Shown here: in pieces, positions 23,186 to 30,059 of the stretch
Layout of the letters: each line of letters begins with the position of its first letter
How positions within the stretch are numbered: the first letter of the stretch is position 1
Origin: a bacterium
GTDB taxonomy: Bacteria; 4484-113; JAGGVC01
Direction of reading: 5' to 3'
Length of the DNA stretch: 32,158 nt
NCBI GenBank assembly: GCA_039961635.1
Contig: JABRWB010000030.1
Location: 1-32,158 of the forward strand
Position numbers and translations under genes: made by a program
The notes under the pieces: model-generated
What the model was told of the DNA's origin: nothing
Databases searched by the model: none
What the model saw: only the letters and a program-made list of their open reading frames with translations

Positions 23186-24663
23186 GATTTGCCTCCCGAT
23201 TTCCTCCCGCCGCGGTCGGCAGAAAGAAAATAATCCCACGTGCTGGGCACAAATTTACAGTACTCGCGCATGAAAAGAAGCGGGCAGTCGCCCACCGGAC
23301 CGTTCCTGTTTTTGGCGATGGAGCAGAGCATGTTGTCGGTGTGCTTTTTGGTCGTCAGCCTGCGCTTGATTTTCTGTGCGTAGTCCGGCGCGTTGATTGC
23401 GGGCGCGGATTCTTCCTCGCCCTGCGGTATCCAGTGCGAAAGGAACATCACGACGTCCGCGTCCTGCTCTATCGAACCGGATTCGCGCAAATCGTGCAGC
23501 ATCGGCCGCTGCTCCTTGCGCGATTCCACCTGGCGGGAAAGCTGGCTGCACGCCAGTATCGGCACGCGCAAGTCCAGTGCGAGGTTTTTGAGGCCGCGCG
23601 ATATGGCGCTTACTTCCTGGACGCGATTTTCGGTTTTGATACCGCTGTACATCAATTGAAGGTAATCCACGATTACCAGCGCTATCCCGCCGTATTTGCT
23701 GACAACGCGGCGCGCCGTATTCGCCACCTGGCGGACCGTCAAGGCGCTCGAATCGTTCATCAAAATTCTGCTTCGCGAAATGTTACGGATGCTCTGCGAA
23801 AGCATTTGCCACTCGTTGTCCGCCAGCTCGGCGCTTTCAATTCTCCCGATGGGCAGCTTGGATTCGGACGCCACCATCCTTAGAGCGAGCATTTCGTTCG
23901 GCATTTCCAAGCTGAACAAAAGCACCGGCAAGCCCTGAGGATTATTCGCCGCAACGTTAAGCCCGATGTTCAGGGCGAGACTGGTTTTACCCACGCCCGG
24001 CCTTGCCGCTATTATGTTCAAGCTGCCGGGATGAAATCCGCGAAGCAGTTCGTCAATGTCCGGAAAGTTTGAGCGTACCCCGGCGTAATAAGGCTCGCCC
24101 GGCCTTTCCAAGCGAAAGTCGTGAATGCTAGTGATTTTCTCGATAAGCTTGTCGAACACGCCTCCAAGCTCCGAGTAGCCTTTCGCTTTTCCGAACTTTG
24201 ATATTTCCAGTATCGCCTTCTCCGCCTGGTCAAGTATTTCCTCCGGCGAATCCTGCTGTCCAAACGCGCTTTCGATGATTTCCGTGCACGTACGGATGAG
24301 GGCGCGCAGAGTGTACTGCTCCTGCACGAGGTAGGCATGGTGTTCCGCGTGGGCGGCGGTAGGCGCGGCGGAAAGAAGCGACGCGACGTATCCCGCACCC
24401 CCGACTTTTTCGAGGAGCCCCTTGCGCTTAAGCTCGTCAAGCGTCGCGGGCAGGTCGCTTTTTAAACCGCGTTCGTACAACGAAACGCAAGCTTCAAAAA
24501 TTATTCCATGCTGGTCAAGATAGAAACTGTCCGGCCCGATTATTTCCCTCACGGCTGGGAAAATGTCCGGATCCAGCATAATCGCGCCCAGCACGGCCTG
24601 TTCGATGTCAGGATTCTGCGGCGGTATCCGTCCTTCGAAAACCGATTCCCTAACCCGAGTCAA
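23182..24663 (-). CDS. dnaB: Replicative DNA helicase DnaB
   Basis: DnaB is the hexameric 5'-3' helicase that unwinds DNA ahead of the replication fork. The N-terminal primase-interacting domain (RIPPQNPDIEQAVLGAIMLD) is followed by the linker helix and the RecA-type motor. Walker A is AARPGVGKTS (219-228), Walker B VIVDYLQLM, and the family motifs LFSLEMPNEML and LACSQLSRQVE are present. It has about 493 residues. TTG 24663 has CTGGAG 6 nt upstream and is preferred. GTG 24699 is in frame but has no ribosome site. A 19-codon ORF ends one nucleotide before the TTG and may couple translation. No intein is present. A promoter lies at 24748-24776. Confidence 0.93.
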   Translation of the reverse strand: MTRVRESVFEGRIPPQNPDIEQAVLGAIMLDPDIFPAVREIIGPDSFYLDQHGIIFEACVSLYERGLKSDLPATLDELKRKGLLEKVGGAGYVASLLSAAPTAAHAEHHAYLVQEQYTLRALIRTCTEIIESAFGQQDSPEEILDQAEKAILEISKFGKAKGYSELGGVFDKLIEKITSIHDFRLERPGEPYYAGVRSNFPDIDELLRGFHPGSLNIIAARPGVGKTSLALNIGLNVAANNPQGLPVLLFSLEMPNEMLALRMVASESKLPIGRIESAELADNEWQMLSQSIRNISRSRILMNDSSALTVRQVANTARRVVSKYGGIALVIVDYLQLMYSGIKTENRVQEVSAISRGLKNLALDLRVPILACSQLSRQVESRKEQRPMLHDLRESGSIEQDADVVMFLSHWIPQGEEESAPAINAPDYAQKIKRRLTTKKHTDNMLCSIAKNRNGPVGDCPLLFMREYCKFVPSTWDYFLSADRGGRKSGGKS

Positions 24664-24664
24664 T

Positions 24665-24721
24665 CTAATCTCCAGTCCGGCGACCCGTGAAAATTGCACC
24701 GCAGGCGGAACAAATGAACAT
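24665..24721 (-). CDS. Possible 18-residue upstream ORF before dnaB
   Basis: An ATG at 24721 follows AGGGGG by 7 nt, a good ribosome site. It opens a frame of 18 codons (starting MFICSACG, with a C-x-x-C motif) that stops at TAG, one nucleotide before the TTG start of dnaB. It lies directly after the predicted dnaB promoter, in a frame different from dnaB. It could be a translational-coupling leader or a true microprotein. Its short length means chance cannot be ruled out. Confidence 0.4.
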   Translation of the reverse strand: MFICSACGAIFTGRRTGD

Positions 24722-24747
24722 TGAAAATCCCCCTGGCGGTCGCCCCT

Positions 24748-24776
24748 GTTTTAGCGCATCGGAGGTGGCGAATCAA
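24748..24776 (-). promoter_or_regulatory. Promoter of dnaB
   Basis: On the minus strand TTGATT, a 17-nt spacer and TAAAAC are followed by the leader ORF and dnaB. The 329-nt gap between rplI and dnaB otherwise shows no tRNA, terminator or conserved ORF. One frame of the gap (minus strand, around 24850-24960) is open for about 35 codons but has no recognisable product. Confidence 0.5.
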
Positions 24777-24992
24777 TACGGTTTCCTGGCAAGCGAAATT
24801 TTCGGCGCACTCTTCAACCTTCGCTCTCACTTCCTAAGACTTCCCGAACAAGTTACAAACACGTTAGGTTTGCAAAAGCGTCTGACGCAAAAAGAACCTT
24901 ATTGCGCGACTCGAACACGCGCGCGAAATAGCGTCGGACTTCATAGGGTTGGACAACCACGCTGGAGAAATTTCCGATTTTCGAGCCGACAA

Positions 24993-25523
24993 CTATCCTT
25001 CAGCAGGCGATGAAGATTCGTCCGGTGCGGATGCAGCATCGGAGGCGGCTGCCTGCGCGATATCGGATTCGCGCTCGTCTTCGGACTTAATCACAACCTT
25101 GATTTCACCCTTGATTTCGGACGACGCGCGCAGCTCCACAACGTATTCCCCCAGGTGCTTAATCGGCGAGGCGAGCCGGACAAACTTGCGATTCAAATCT
25201 GTGCCAAACGACGCCTTTAGTGCGTCGCTGACGGTCTGGTTCGTCACGGCGCCGAAAAGCCTGTTTTCCTGGCCGGCCCGCATATAAATCGTGATCGACT
25301 TTCCGGTAAGACGCTCGATGATTTCTTTCTCTTCCTTGAGACGAGCGAGGCGTCGCTCTTCTCCGGCCTTTTTGATCTGGCCGATGCGGTTCAATACGTC
25401 GGGGCGGGCAAAGTCCGCGAGCTTGTTCGGGATAAGCCAGTTACGGCCGTATCCCGGCTTTACCGTCACAACTTCCCCGGCTTCGCCGAGATTGTCCACG
25501 TCGTCCAACAAAACTACCTTCAT
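24993..25523 (-). CDS. rplI: 50S ribosomal protein L9
   Basis: L9 binds 23S rRNA near the L1 stalk. The N-terminal RNA-binding domain is complete (MKVVLLDDVDNLGEAGEVV, then KPGYGRNWLIPNKLA), followed by the long connecting helix (EERRLARLKEEKEIIERL) and a C-terminal domain (RLFGAVTNQTVSDAL, VELRASSEIKGEIKVVI). A Ser/Ala/Asp-rich tail of about 26 residues extends beyond the usual length of about 150. GGAGG lies 6 nt before the ATG. It follows rpsR by 26 nt in rpsF-rpsR-rplI. Confidence 0.97.
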   Translation of the reverse strand: MKVVLLDDVDNLGEAGEVVTVKPGYGRNWLIPNKLADFARPDVLNRIGQIKKAGEERRLARLKEEKEIIERLTGKSITIYMRAGQENRLFGAVTNQTVSDALKASFGTDLNRKFVRLASPIKHLGEYVVELRASSEIKGEIKVVIKSEDERESDIAQAAASDAASAPDESSSPAEG

Positions 25524-25549
25524 TGCAATCCTCCGTGCCGGCCCCGGCC

Positions 25550-25777
25550 TTACCTGTTGACGTAAGGCAAAAGAGCCATGAACCTGGCGCGCTTTATCTC
25601 GCGCGCGAGTCTGCGCTGGTACTTCGCCGATACTCCGGTGCGCCTGCGGGGAAGAATCTTCCCCCGGTCGCTTATGAACCGCTTGAGAAGCATGACCGCC
25701 TTGTAATCGATGGGCAGGTCTGGCTCAAGCTTGAACGGACAAGACTTGCGGGCTCTCATTTTTCCTGGCGTTTTCAT
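25550..25777 (-). CDS. rpsR: 30S ribosomal protein S18
   Basis: This 75-residue protein has the S18 core [23 protein letters not shown] followed by the basic S-A-K-Y-Q-R-R-L segment and the ending [10 protein letters not shown]18 binds the 16S platform next to S6. The N-terminal zinc-ribbon C-P-x-C of many S18 proteins is reduced to one Cys (SCPFK), the metal-independent form. It starts 4 nt after the rpsF stop. The ssb gene commonly found between rpsF and rpsR is absent. Confidence 0.97.
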   Translation of the reverse strand: MKTPGKMRARKSCPFKLEPDLPIDYKAVMLLKRFISDRGKILPRRRTGVSAKYQRRLAREIKRARFMALLPYVNR

Positions 25778-25781
25778 GTCG

Positions 25782-26144
25782 CTACCCCTGTGCCTCCACC
25801 TTGGAAACTTTGGTCCGCGCCTTGCGCCTGGAAGCCTTTTCCACCTTCTCGGTGTAGTCCGTCACAAGGAACCGAAGAACCTTGGGATGGTATTTGAGAA
25901 GGTAGTTGAGATCGGGCACGATTTCCTTCGGCGCGCGGAACCGGTGAATAACGTACAGGCCGTCCTTGAACCGATCCACAGGATAGGCGAGATGGCGCTT
26001 CGCCCATTTGTCCGTGCGGTACAGCCGCCCGTCGTACTGCGCGATGAGCTCCTCGACCTTTTTTGCATTCTCTTCAATCTCCTCGGCCTGGGTCTCGGGA
26101 TTGAAGAGAACCATCACTTCATATTCCTTATTCCTGACTTCCAC
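25782..26144 (-). CDS. rpsF: 30S ribosomal protein S6
   Basis: S6 forms a heterodimer with S18 on the 30S platform. The ferredoxin-like fold is clear: [50 protein letters not shown], and [14 protein letters not shown]. The 120-residue length includes a basic C-terminal extension ([13 protein letters not shown]). GTG 26144 has AGGTGG 6 nt upstream. Longer readings run past the promoter and are not real. It is the first gene of the ribosomal operon. Confidence 0.95.
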   Translation of the reverse strand: MEVRNKEYEVMVLFNPETQAEEIEENAKKVEELIAQYDGRLYRTDKWAKRHLAYPVDRFKDGLYVIHRFRAPKEIVPDLNYLLKYHPKVLRFLVTDYTEKVEKASRRKARTKVSKVEAQG

Positions 26145-26175
26145 GACATACCACCTGAGAATTTGGCGAACCGGG

Positions 26176-26204
26176 ATAATAGCAGAACCGGCGGGCGCGC
26201 GCAA
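26176..26204 (-). promoter_or_regulatory. Promoter of the rpsF-rpsR-rplI operon
   Basis: On the minus strand TTGCGC, a 17-nt spacer and TATTAT lie about 30 nt upstream of the rpsF GTG start. This places the transcription start about 25 nt before translation. Confidence 0.55.
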
Positions 26205-26317
26205 TACCATGGCCGCCCAAGGCTGAATTACCATTCCAAAGCCCCGATAGTTGAATCAATGCCCTTTTCGGCAGGTACAGATAGCGTTTTGTGCCGCAAT
26301 CCGAAAGGAGGAATGCC

Positions 26318-26950
26318 TTGAAATCCCAAGCCATCGCCGCGCTCGCATGCTCGTTGCTCATTACGTCCGCCCTACCCGCTTCGGCGGCTCCGCCCGCCCC
26401 GCCGCTTTCGATAGACATCATCAACGATTTCTATATGGAGAGGAGCCCCGTGTACGACTACCGGCTGCTCATTCCCGGCTTCGGCCCCGGCCAGGTGCAA
26501 CTTTCGTGGGACCTCGAAACCTGGGAGCCGGCGAGCGCAGGCTACCGCTGGCCGTTCCGCCCGGCGGAAATCGTGAAGGCGAAAATCCAGCCGCGCCTCA
26601 CGGTCGGGATCGACACAAATTCGGACGGCCTGGACGTGCCTTGGATAGGCGCACAGACGCTGATCGTGGCGAAGAAGTGGGATCTGTTTTCCGCCGCGCG
26701 ATTTCCGACAAACGACACGCGCTGCGGCTTTTTCAACGAGCTTGCTGTTGAGGGATTCCGCGTCGACGACTGGTCGCTGCGTGCGAACGTGATCGAGACG
26801 CACGCGGCCGGGCGCGCTCCGGGATGGTCGGCCGGGCCGGAGCTTATGTATTGGAAGCACCCGGTGCAGCTTCGGTTCGCGTGGTTCGATTCGATGAACG
26901 ACCGCGGGCGAAACGAGTGGCGGTTCTGGTTCGTCATCCCGGTCGCATAG
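26318..26950 (+). CDS. Secreted protein of unknown family, probably beta-rich
   Basis: This 210-residue protein has a signal peptide at about 1-23 (hydrophobic core ALACSLLITSAL, then PASA). The mature part is rich in Trp, Arg and Phe with alternating strands (SPVYDYRLLIPGFGPGQVQL, PRLTVGIDTNSDGLDVPW, WKHPVQLRFAWFDSMND, EWRFWFVIPVA). That pattern fits an outer-membrane barrel or a periplasmic beta protein. The C-terminus ends in aromatic/hydrophobic strands. The start is TTG 26318 with AAGGAGG 6 nt before it. An ATG at 26313 is out of frame, and the longer frame lacks a ribosome site. It is monocistronic and divergent from rpsF. I recognise no family. Confidence 0.7.
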   Translation: MKSQAIAALACSLLITSALPASAAPPAPPLSIDIINDFYMERSPVYDYRLLIPGFGPGQVQLSWDLETWEPASAGYRWPFRPAEIVKAKIQPRLTVGIDTNSDGLDVPWIGAQTLIVAKKWDLFSAARFPTNDTRCGFFNELAVEGFRVDDWSLRANVIETHAAGRAPGWSAGPELMYWKHPVQLRFAWFDSMNDRGRNEWRFWFVIPVA

Positions 26951-27073
26951 CAGCGCTACGGATTCCGCGGATAGCGGGGATGGGCCGTTGGCCGTGAGCA
27001 AGGGATTCCGCGCCGTGCAGCCGGAGAAGTCCGCCTTGAAGCGGGGACGAGCCCCCGCGCGGCCGGGCGGAAA

Positions 27074-27148
27074 TCGGGGCGGCGAGATTCGAACTCGCGA
27101 CCTCTTGCTCCCAAAGCAAGCGCGCTAACCGGGCTGCGCTACGCCCCG
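27074..27148 (-). tRNA. tRNA-Pro (anticodon UGG)
   Basis: The minus strand folds into a 75-nt cloverleaf. The acceptor CGGGGCG/CGCCCCG and T arm (GCGAG, UUCGAAU, CUCGC) are identical to those of the tRNA-Pro at 2328-2403. The D stem is GCGC/GCGC, the anticodon stem CUUGC/GCAAG and the loop UUUGGGA (anticodon UGG). Discriminator A is present and CCA is not encoded. Confidence 0.96.
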
Positions 27149-27256
27149 AAGGAAGTGAAATTGTAGCATTGGGGGATGGGCTAAGCCGCGACCCCCGGAT
27201 CGCGGTCGCCGCGCCCCGCTTTGCTACCATAATCCCCCGTCGGCGGGGTACCAACC

Positions 27257-28834
27257 ATGCCGGCGGTTCTCGCGGCTTTCCCGGATATGTCAACAACAAA
27301 TGAAAATTCGGTTGCGGAAGTCACTAACCCGCTCGGCGCGGGTGTGGCTGGCGCGCGCGCAACATCCTCAGCCCTAAACGAATCGGCGGGCGAATTGAGT
27401 GAATCGACGTCCGGAGCGGCGCGAGGCGCAACGCAAACGCCCGCGTTCACCTACTGCTTCAAGGTTTTCGGCTGCCAGATGAACGTGGCGGATGCGAACG
27501 ATCTGGAACTCACGCTGCGGCTGCGGGGCGGTTCGCCCGTCGAAACCGAGGCCGACGCCGACCTGGTGCTGGTCAACACGTGCGTCGTGCGCCAGAAGGC
27601 GGAAGACAAGGCGTACTCGTATATCGGGATGCTCAAGGCGGTGAAGGACGCCCGGCCCGGCGCGTTCCTGACGGTGATGGGATGCCTGGTGCCGAAAAGC
27701 CGGGAGCACCTTGCGGGGCGGTTCCCGTTCGTGGATTTGCTTGTGGATTACAGCGCGCCGGACACGGTGGTGGAGGCGCTGGACAACTCGTTTCCGCCGA
27801 TGCGCGACAGCGGGGGCGCGGGCGCGGCGATACGCGACGCGCTGACGGCCGACCCGCGCGTGCTTTCCGGCGAGGCGAAAGTCGACGAGTTCATGGGCGC
27901 GCCGGAGATAGGAAGCGCCACCGCGATTAGCGAGCTTAAGAAGAGCGGCCTCGTCACGATAATCCGCGGCTGCAACTACCGCTGCACGTACTGCATCGTG
28001 CCCAAGGTGCGCGGACGCGAGATTTCGATTCCGCCCGAAGTGATCGTTGCGGACGTGAGGCGCAAGCACGAGATGGGCTACCGGATGATCACGCTGCTTG
28101 GCCAGAACGTTCTTACTTACGGCGACGACCGCGAGGGCTGCCCCGATTTCGCGGGGCTGGTCGAGCGCGTGCTGGACGAGACGGAAGTGCCGTGGCTGCA
28201 TTTCCTCACGTCGCATCCTAGGGATCTTTCAGATGAGTTCGTGGCGCGGATTTACAAACACGACCGCATGCTCAACTCACTGCACCTGCCGTTCCAGGCG
28301 GGGAGCGACCGGATACTGAAACGGATGCTGCGGCTGTACACGCGCGATTATTTTTTGTCGCGTGTCGACGCGGTGCGAAGCGCGCGGCCGGATATTTTCC
28401 TTTCGACGGACGTGATTGTGGGATTCCCCGGCGAGACGCGGGAGGATTTCGAGGAGACGCTTTCGATGATGCGGCGCGTGCGGTTCAACGACGCGTACAT
28501 GTTCAAGTTCAGCCCGCGCGAGGGCACGCCCGCGACGCGGTTGCCGGACGAAGTGCCGGAGGCGGAGAAAAAGGCGCGGCTGGCGGAGCTTATCGCGCTG
28601 CAGCACGAGATCGGCCGGGAGGAGAACCGCAAGTACGTCGGACGGAAGTACCGCGGACTCGTCGAGGATGTAGGGGCGGGCGGCGGCTCGCGCAAACCAA
28701 CCGCGATCGTCCGGCTGCCGATAAACAAGCCCGCGGTCGTCGCGGACGCTCCCGATGATTTGGCCGTGGGCGATTGGGTGGACGTAGAAGTCACGAACGT
28801 GCGCAACTCGACGTTCGACGCGGAGTTTGTTTGA
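27257..28834 (+). CDS. miaB: tRNA-2-methylthio-N6-dimethylallyladenosine synthase
   Basis: MiaB is a radical-SAM methylthiotransferase that adds the methylthio group to i6A37 of tRNAs reading UNN codons. The N-terminal domain binds an auxiliary 4Fe-4S cluster through Cys73 (FGCQMN), Cys109 (VNTC) and Cys143 (MGC). The radical-SAM cluster motif is RGCNYRCTYCIVP (Cys239, 243, 246). LGQNV and NSLHLPFQAGSDRIL are MiaB signatures. The C-terminal TRAM domain ends the protein. At 525 residues it is longer than usual (about 440-470): there is a low-complexity Ala/Ser/Thr/Glu N-terminal extension of about 65 residues and an enlarged linker at about 180-230. ATG 27257 follows GGCGGGG; ATG 27287 is an alternative. 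Confidence 0.95.
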   Translation: MPAVLAAFPDMSTTNENSVAEVTNPLGAGVAGARATSSALNESAGELSESTSGAARGATQTPAFTYCFKVFGCQMNVADANDLELTLRLRGGSPVETEADADLVLVNTCVVRQKAEDKAYSYIGMLKAVKDARPGAFLTVMGCLVPKSREHLAGRFPFVDLLVDYSAPDTVVEALDNSFPPMRDSGGAGAAIRDALTADPRVLSGEAKVDEFMGAPEIGSATAISELKKSGLVTIIRGCNYRCTYCIVPKVRGREISIPPEVIVADVRRKHEMGYRMITLLGQNVLTYGDDREGCPDFAGLVERVLDETEVPWLHFLTSHPRDLSDEFVARIYKHDRMLNSLHLPFQAGSDRILKRMLRLYTRDYFLSRVDAVRSARPDIFLSTDVIVGFPGETREDFEETLSMMRRVRFNDAYMFKFSPREGTPATRLPDEVPEAEKKARLAELIALQHEIGREENRKYVGRKYRGLVEDVGAGGGSRKPTAIVRLPINKPAVVADAPDDLAVGDWVDVEVTNVRNSTFDAEFV

Positions 28835-28871
28835 GCCGCAAGCGAAATTTCACCACCATTGGAGAGCCGCA

Positions 28872-29402
28872 ATGAAACCCGAAACCCGCGTCAAGAAGCT
28901 CAACGAAAAGATGGAGAAGCTGCACGCAGAAATCGCCGAGGCGTACAAGCAGCTCTCCGGCACGCCGGTGCAGGACTATGCGCTTACCGACCGGAACGGA
29001 AAAAAGGTTAGGCTCTCGAAGCTGTTCGGCAAGCATGACAAGCTGGCGCTGGTGCACAATATGGGAAGGCAGTGCCCGTACTGCACGATGTGGGCGGACG
29101 GGTTCAACTCGCTGTATCACTATGTCGAGCGGCGGGCTGCGTTCGTCGTCGTCAGCCCCGATCCGCCGGAAATCCAGAAAGCGTTCGCCGAAAAGCGCGG
29201 GTGGAAGTTCAAGATGCTCTCCGCGCATGGCACGACGCTGTTCAAGGATTTGGGTTTCGAGTTCGAGGGCAAGCCGTGGCCCGGTTTGAGCACTCTCTAC
29301 AAGGGAAAGGACGGCGGGATAATGCGCCACGCGTTCAAATACTTCGGCCCCGGCGACGGGTTCTGCAGCGTGTGGAGCTTCTACGAAATGCTGCCGGAAT
29401 AA
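28872..29402 (+). CDS. DUF899-type thioredoxin-fold protein
   Basis: This 176-residue protein has an AhpC/thioredoxin-like fold. An N-terminal coiled helix (EKMEKLHAEIAEAYKQL) is followed by a strand pair and the probable active site GRQCPYCTMWADGFN (Cys68-x-x-Cys71). VVVSPDPPEIQKAF and the ending DGFCSVWSFYEML are typical of DUF899 proteins. The family has no agreed function, though peroxiredoxin-like or redox activity is possible. ATG 28872 has GGAGAG upstream; the gene follows miaB by 37 nt and may share its transcript. Confidence 0.85.
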   Translation: MKPETRVKKLNEKMEKLHAEIAEAYKQLSGTPVQDYALTDRNGKKVRLSKLFGKHDKLALVHNMGRQCPYCTMWADGFNSLYHYVERRAAFVVVSPDPPEIQKAFAEKRGWKFKMLSAHGTTLFKDLGFEFEGKPWPGLSTLYKGKDGGIMRHAFKYFGPGDGFCSVWSFYEMLPE

Positions 29403-29440
29403 AGATAATAAGCCTTGAATTTCAGGCAGCATTCTAATCT

Positions 29441-29533
29441 TGGCCAAGTATAATCCCCACAGTGGCCGCGCCCGATTGCCGCAAGATCGAATCCGAGCTT
29501 GTCCGCGCGCTTTCCCGCGACCGCTTTTGTTGA
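29441..29533 (+). pseudogene. Degenerate copy of the glcD promoter and first 23 codons
   Basis: The stretch aligns without gaps to 30039 onward, the start of the intact glcD gene. By hand count about 54 of 66 coding positions agree from the GTG at 29462. The copy encodes C-R-K-I-E-S-E-L-V-R-A-L and then runs into TGA at 29531. Its TATAAT box (29449-29454) ends 7 nt before the GTG, matching the leaderless arrangement of glcD. Many differences are synonymous (AAG/AAA, CTT/CTC), so this looks like the remnant of an older paralogue rather than a fresh duplication. The hicB-hicA module lies between the two copies. Confidence 0.7.
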
Positions 29534-29544
29534 CCGGTTCGGGG

Positions 29545-29550
29545 TATAAT
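29545..29550 (+). promoter_or_regulatory. -10 box placed for a leaderless transcript of hicB
   Basis: GTATAAT ends 7 nt before the hicB ATG at 29558, and no Shine-Dalgarno is present. Initiation about 7 nt after the box would coincide with the start codon. No -35 consensus is visible at the usual distance. Confidence 0.6.
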
Positions 29551-29557
29551 TGAAGCG

Positions 29558-29764
29558 ATGAAGCTTCTCGTTACCATTGAAACCGACGAAGTCGGCTGGA
29601 TCGTGGCCGAGTGTCCAGCGCTGCCGGGATGCGTTTCCCAGGGCCGCACTCGCGAAGAGGCGCTCGCCAATATTCAGGACGCCATAAAATTGAGCATTAA
29701 GTCCCGAAAGGAACTTGGACTGCCCCTTCCCCCTGAAACGGACGCCATCGAGGTTGCTATTTAG
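29558..29764 (+). CDS. hicB: HicB-family antitoxin (short form)
   Basis: HicB proteins bind and neutralise the HicA mRNA interferase and often repress their own operon. This 68-residue form is the partially degraded-RNase-H-like HicB domain only: VTIETDEVGWIVAECPALPGC followed by SQGRTREEALANIQDAI, the family signature. The C-terminal DNA-binding (RHH or HTH) domain found in longer HicB proteins is missing, so autoregulation is uncertain. The order is hicB then hicA, the reverse of the classic hicAB. The hicA-like frame starts right after its stop (TAG then GTG). The gene lies inside a duplicated glcD 5' region, which suggests it arrived as a cassette. Confidence 0.88.
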   Translation: MKLLVTIETDEVGWIVAECPALPGCVSQGRTREEALANIQDAIKLSIKSRKELGLPLPPETDAIEVAI

Positions 29765-29995
29765 GTGGCGCAACTTCCCATTGTCAGCGGGAAAGCCGCT
29801 GTAGCAGCTTTTGTTCGCCTTGGCTGGAATATACATCGCCGCGAAAGCACACATATAAGTCTTGTTAAAAAAGGTTAGTCGGTTCTGCTCGCCGTTCCGG
29901 ATCACAAGGAAGTTCGCAAAGGGACGCTTCGTACTTTAATTCGACTGGCCGGAATTTCGGTTGATGAATTTCTAGAAGCACTTGGGAAGAAGTAA
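29765..29995 (+). pseudogene. hicA: HicA-type mRNA interferase gene with an in-frame TAG
   Basis: Read from GTG 29765 this frame encodes a HicA toxin of 76 codons. Before the stop it has the conserved G-W-N-I-H-R-R-E-S-T-H-I-S-L-V-K-K-G, including the catalytic-type His30. After the stop it has VLLAVPDHKEVRKGTLRTLI and RLAGISVDEFLEAL, the remaining family hallmarks. Codon 38 is TAG (29876-29878), where a charged or polar residue is usual. One base change from CAG, GAG or AAG would create it. The downstream half stays in frame and well conserved, so the mutation is recent, is suppressed, or is a sequencing error. As it stands the toxin is inactive. Confidence 0.78.
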
Positions 29996-30047
29996 AATTC
30001 CTCTCCAACAGAGTTGCAAACTTTGAAATCCAGCTCGATGGCCGCTG

Positions 30048-30053
30048 TATACT
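30048..30053 (+). promoter_or_regulatory. -10 box placed for a leaderless transcript of glcD
   Basis: TATACT ends 6 nt before the GTG start at 30060, with no Shine-Dalgarno. The same layout is seen in the degenerate upstream copy (TATAAT, 7 nt, GTG at 29462). Confidence 0.55.
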
Positions 30054-30059
30054 TCCACC

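Noticed and set aside
25618-25640. Third ArsR-like site (TACTTCGCCGATACT) within rpsR
   Set aside because: Only one arm matches, with no inverted partner, and it lies inside coding sequence.
27374-28216. Long minus-strand frame of 280 codons opposite miaB
   Set aside because: It is antisense to an unmistakable miaB and its product is Arg/His/Val-rich, typical of a shadow frame in GC-rich DNA.
29876-29878. TAG in hicA read as pyrrolysine
   Set aside because: Pyrrolysine needs pylT and pylS and is known in few proteins; a simple mutation is far more likely.
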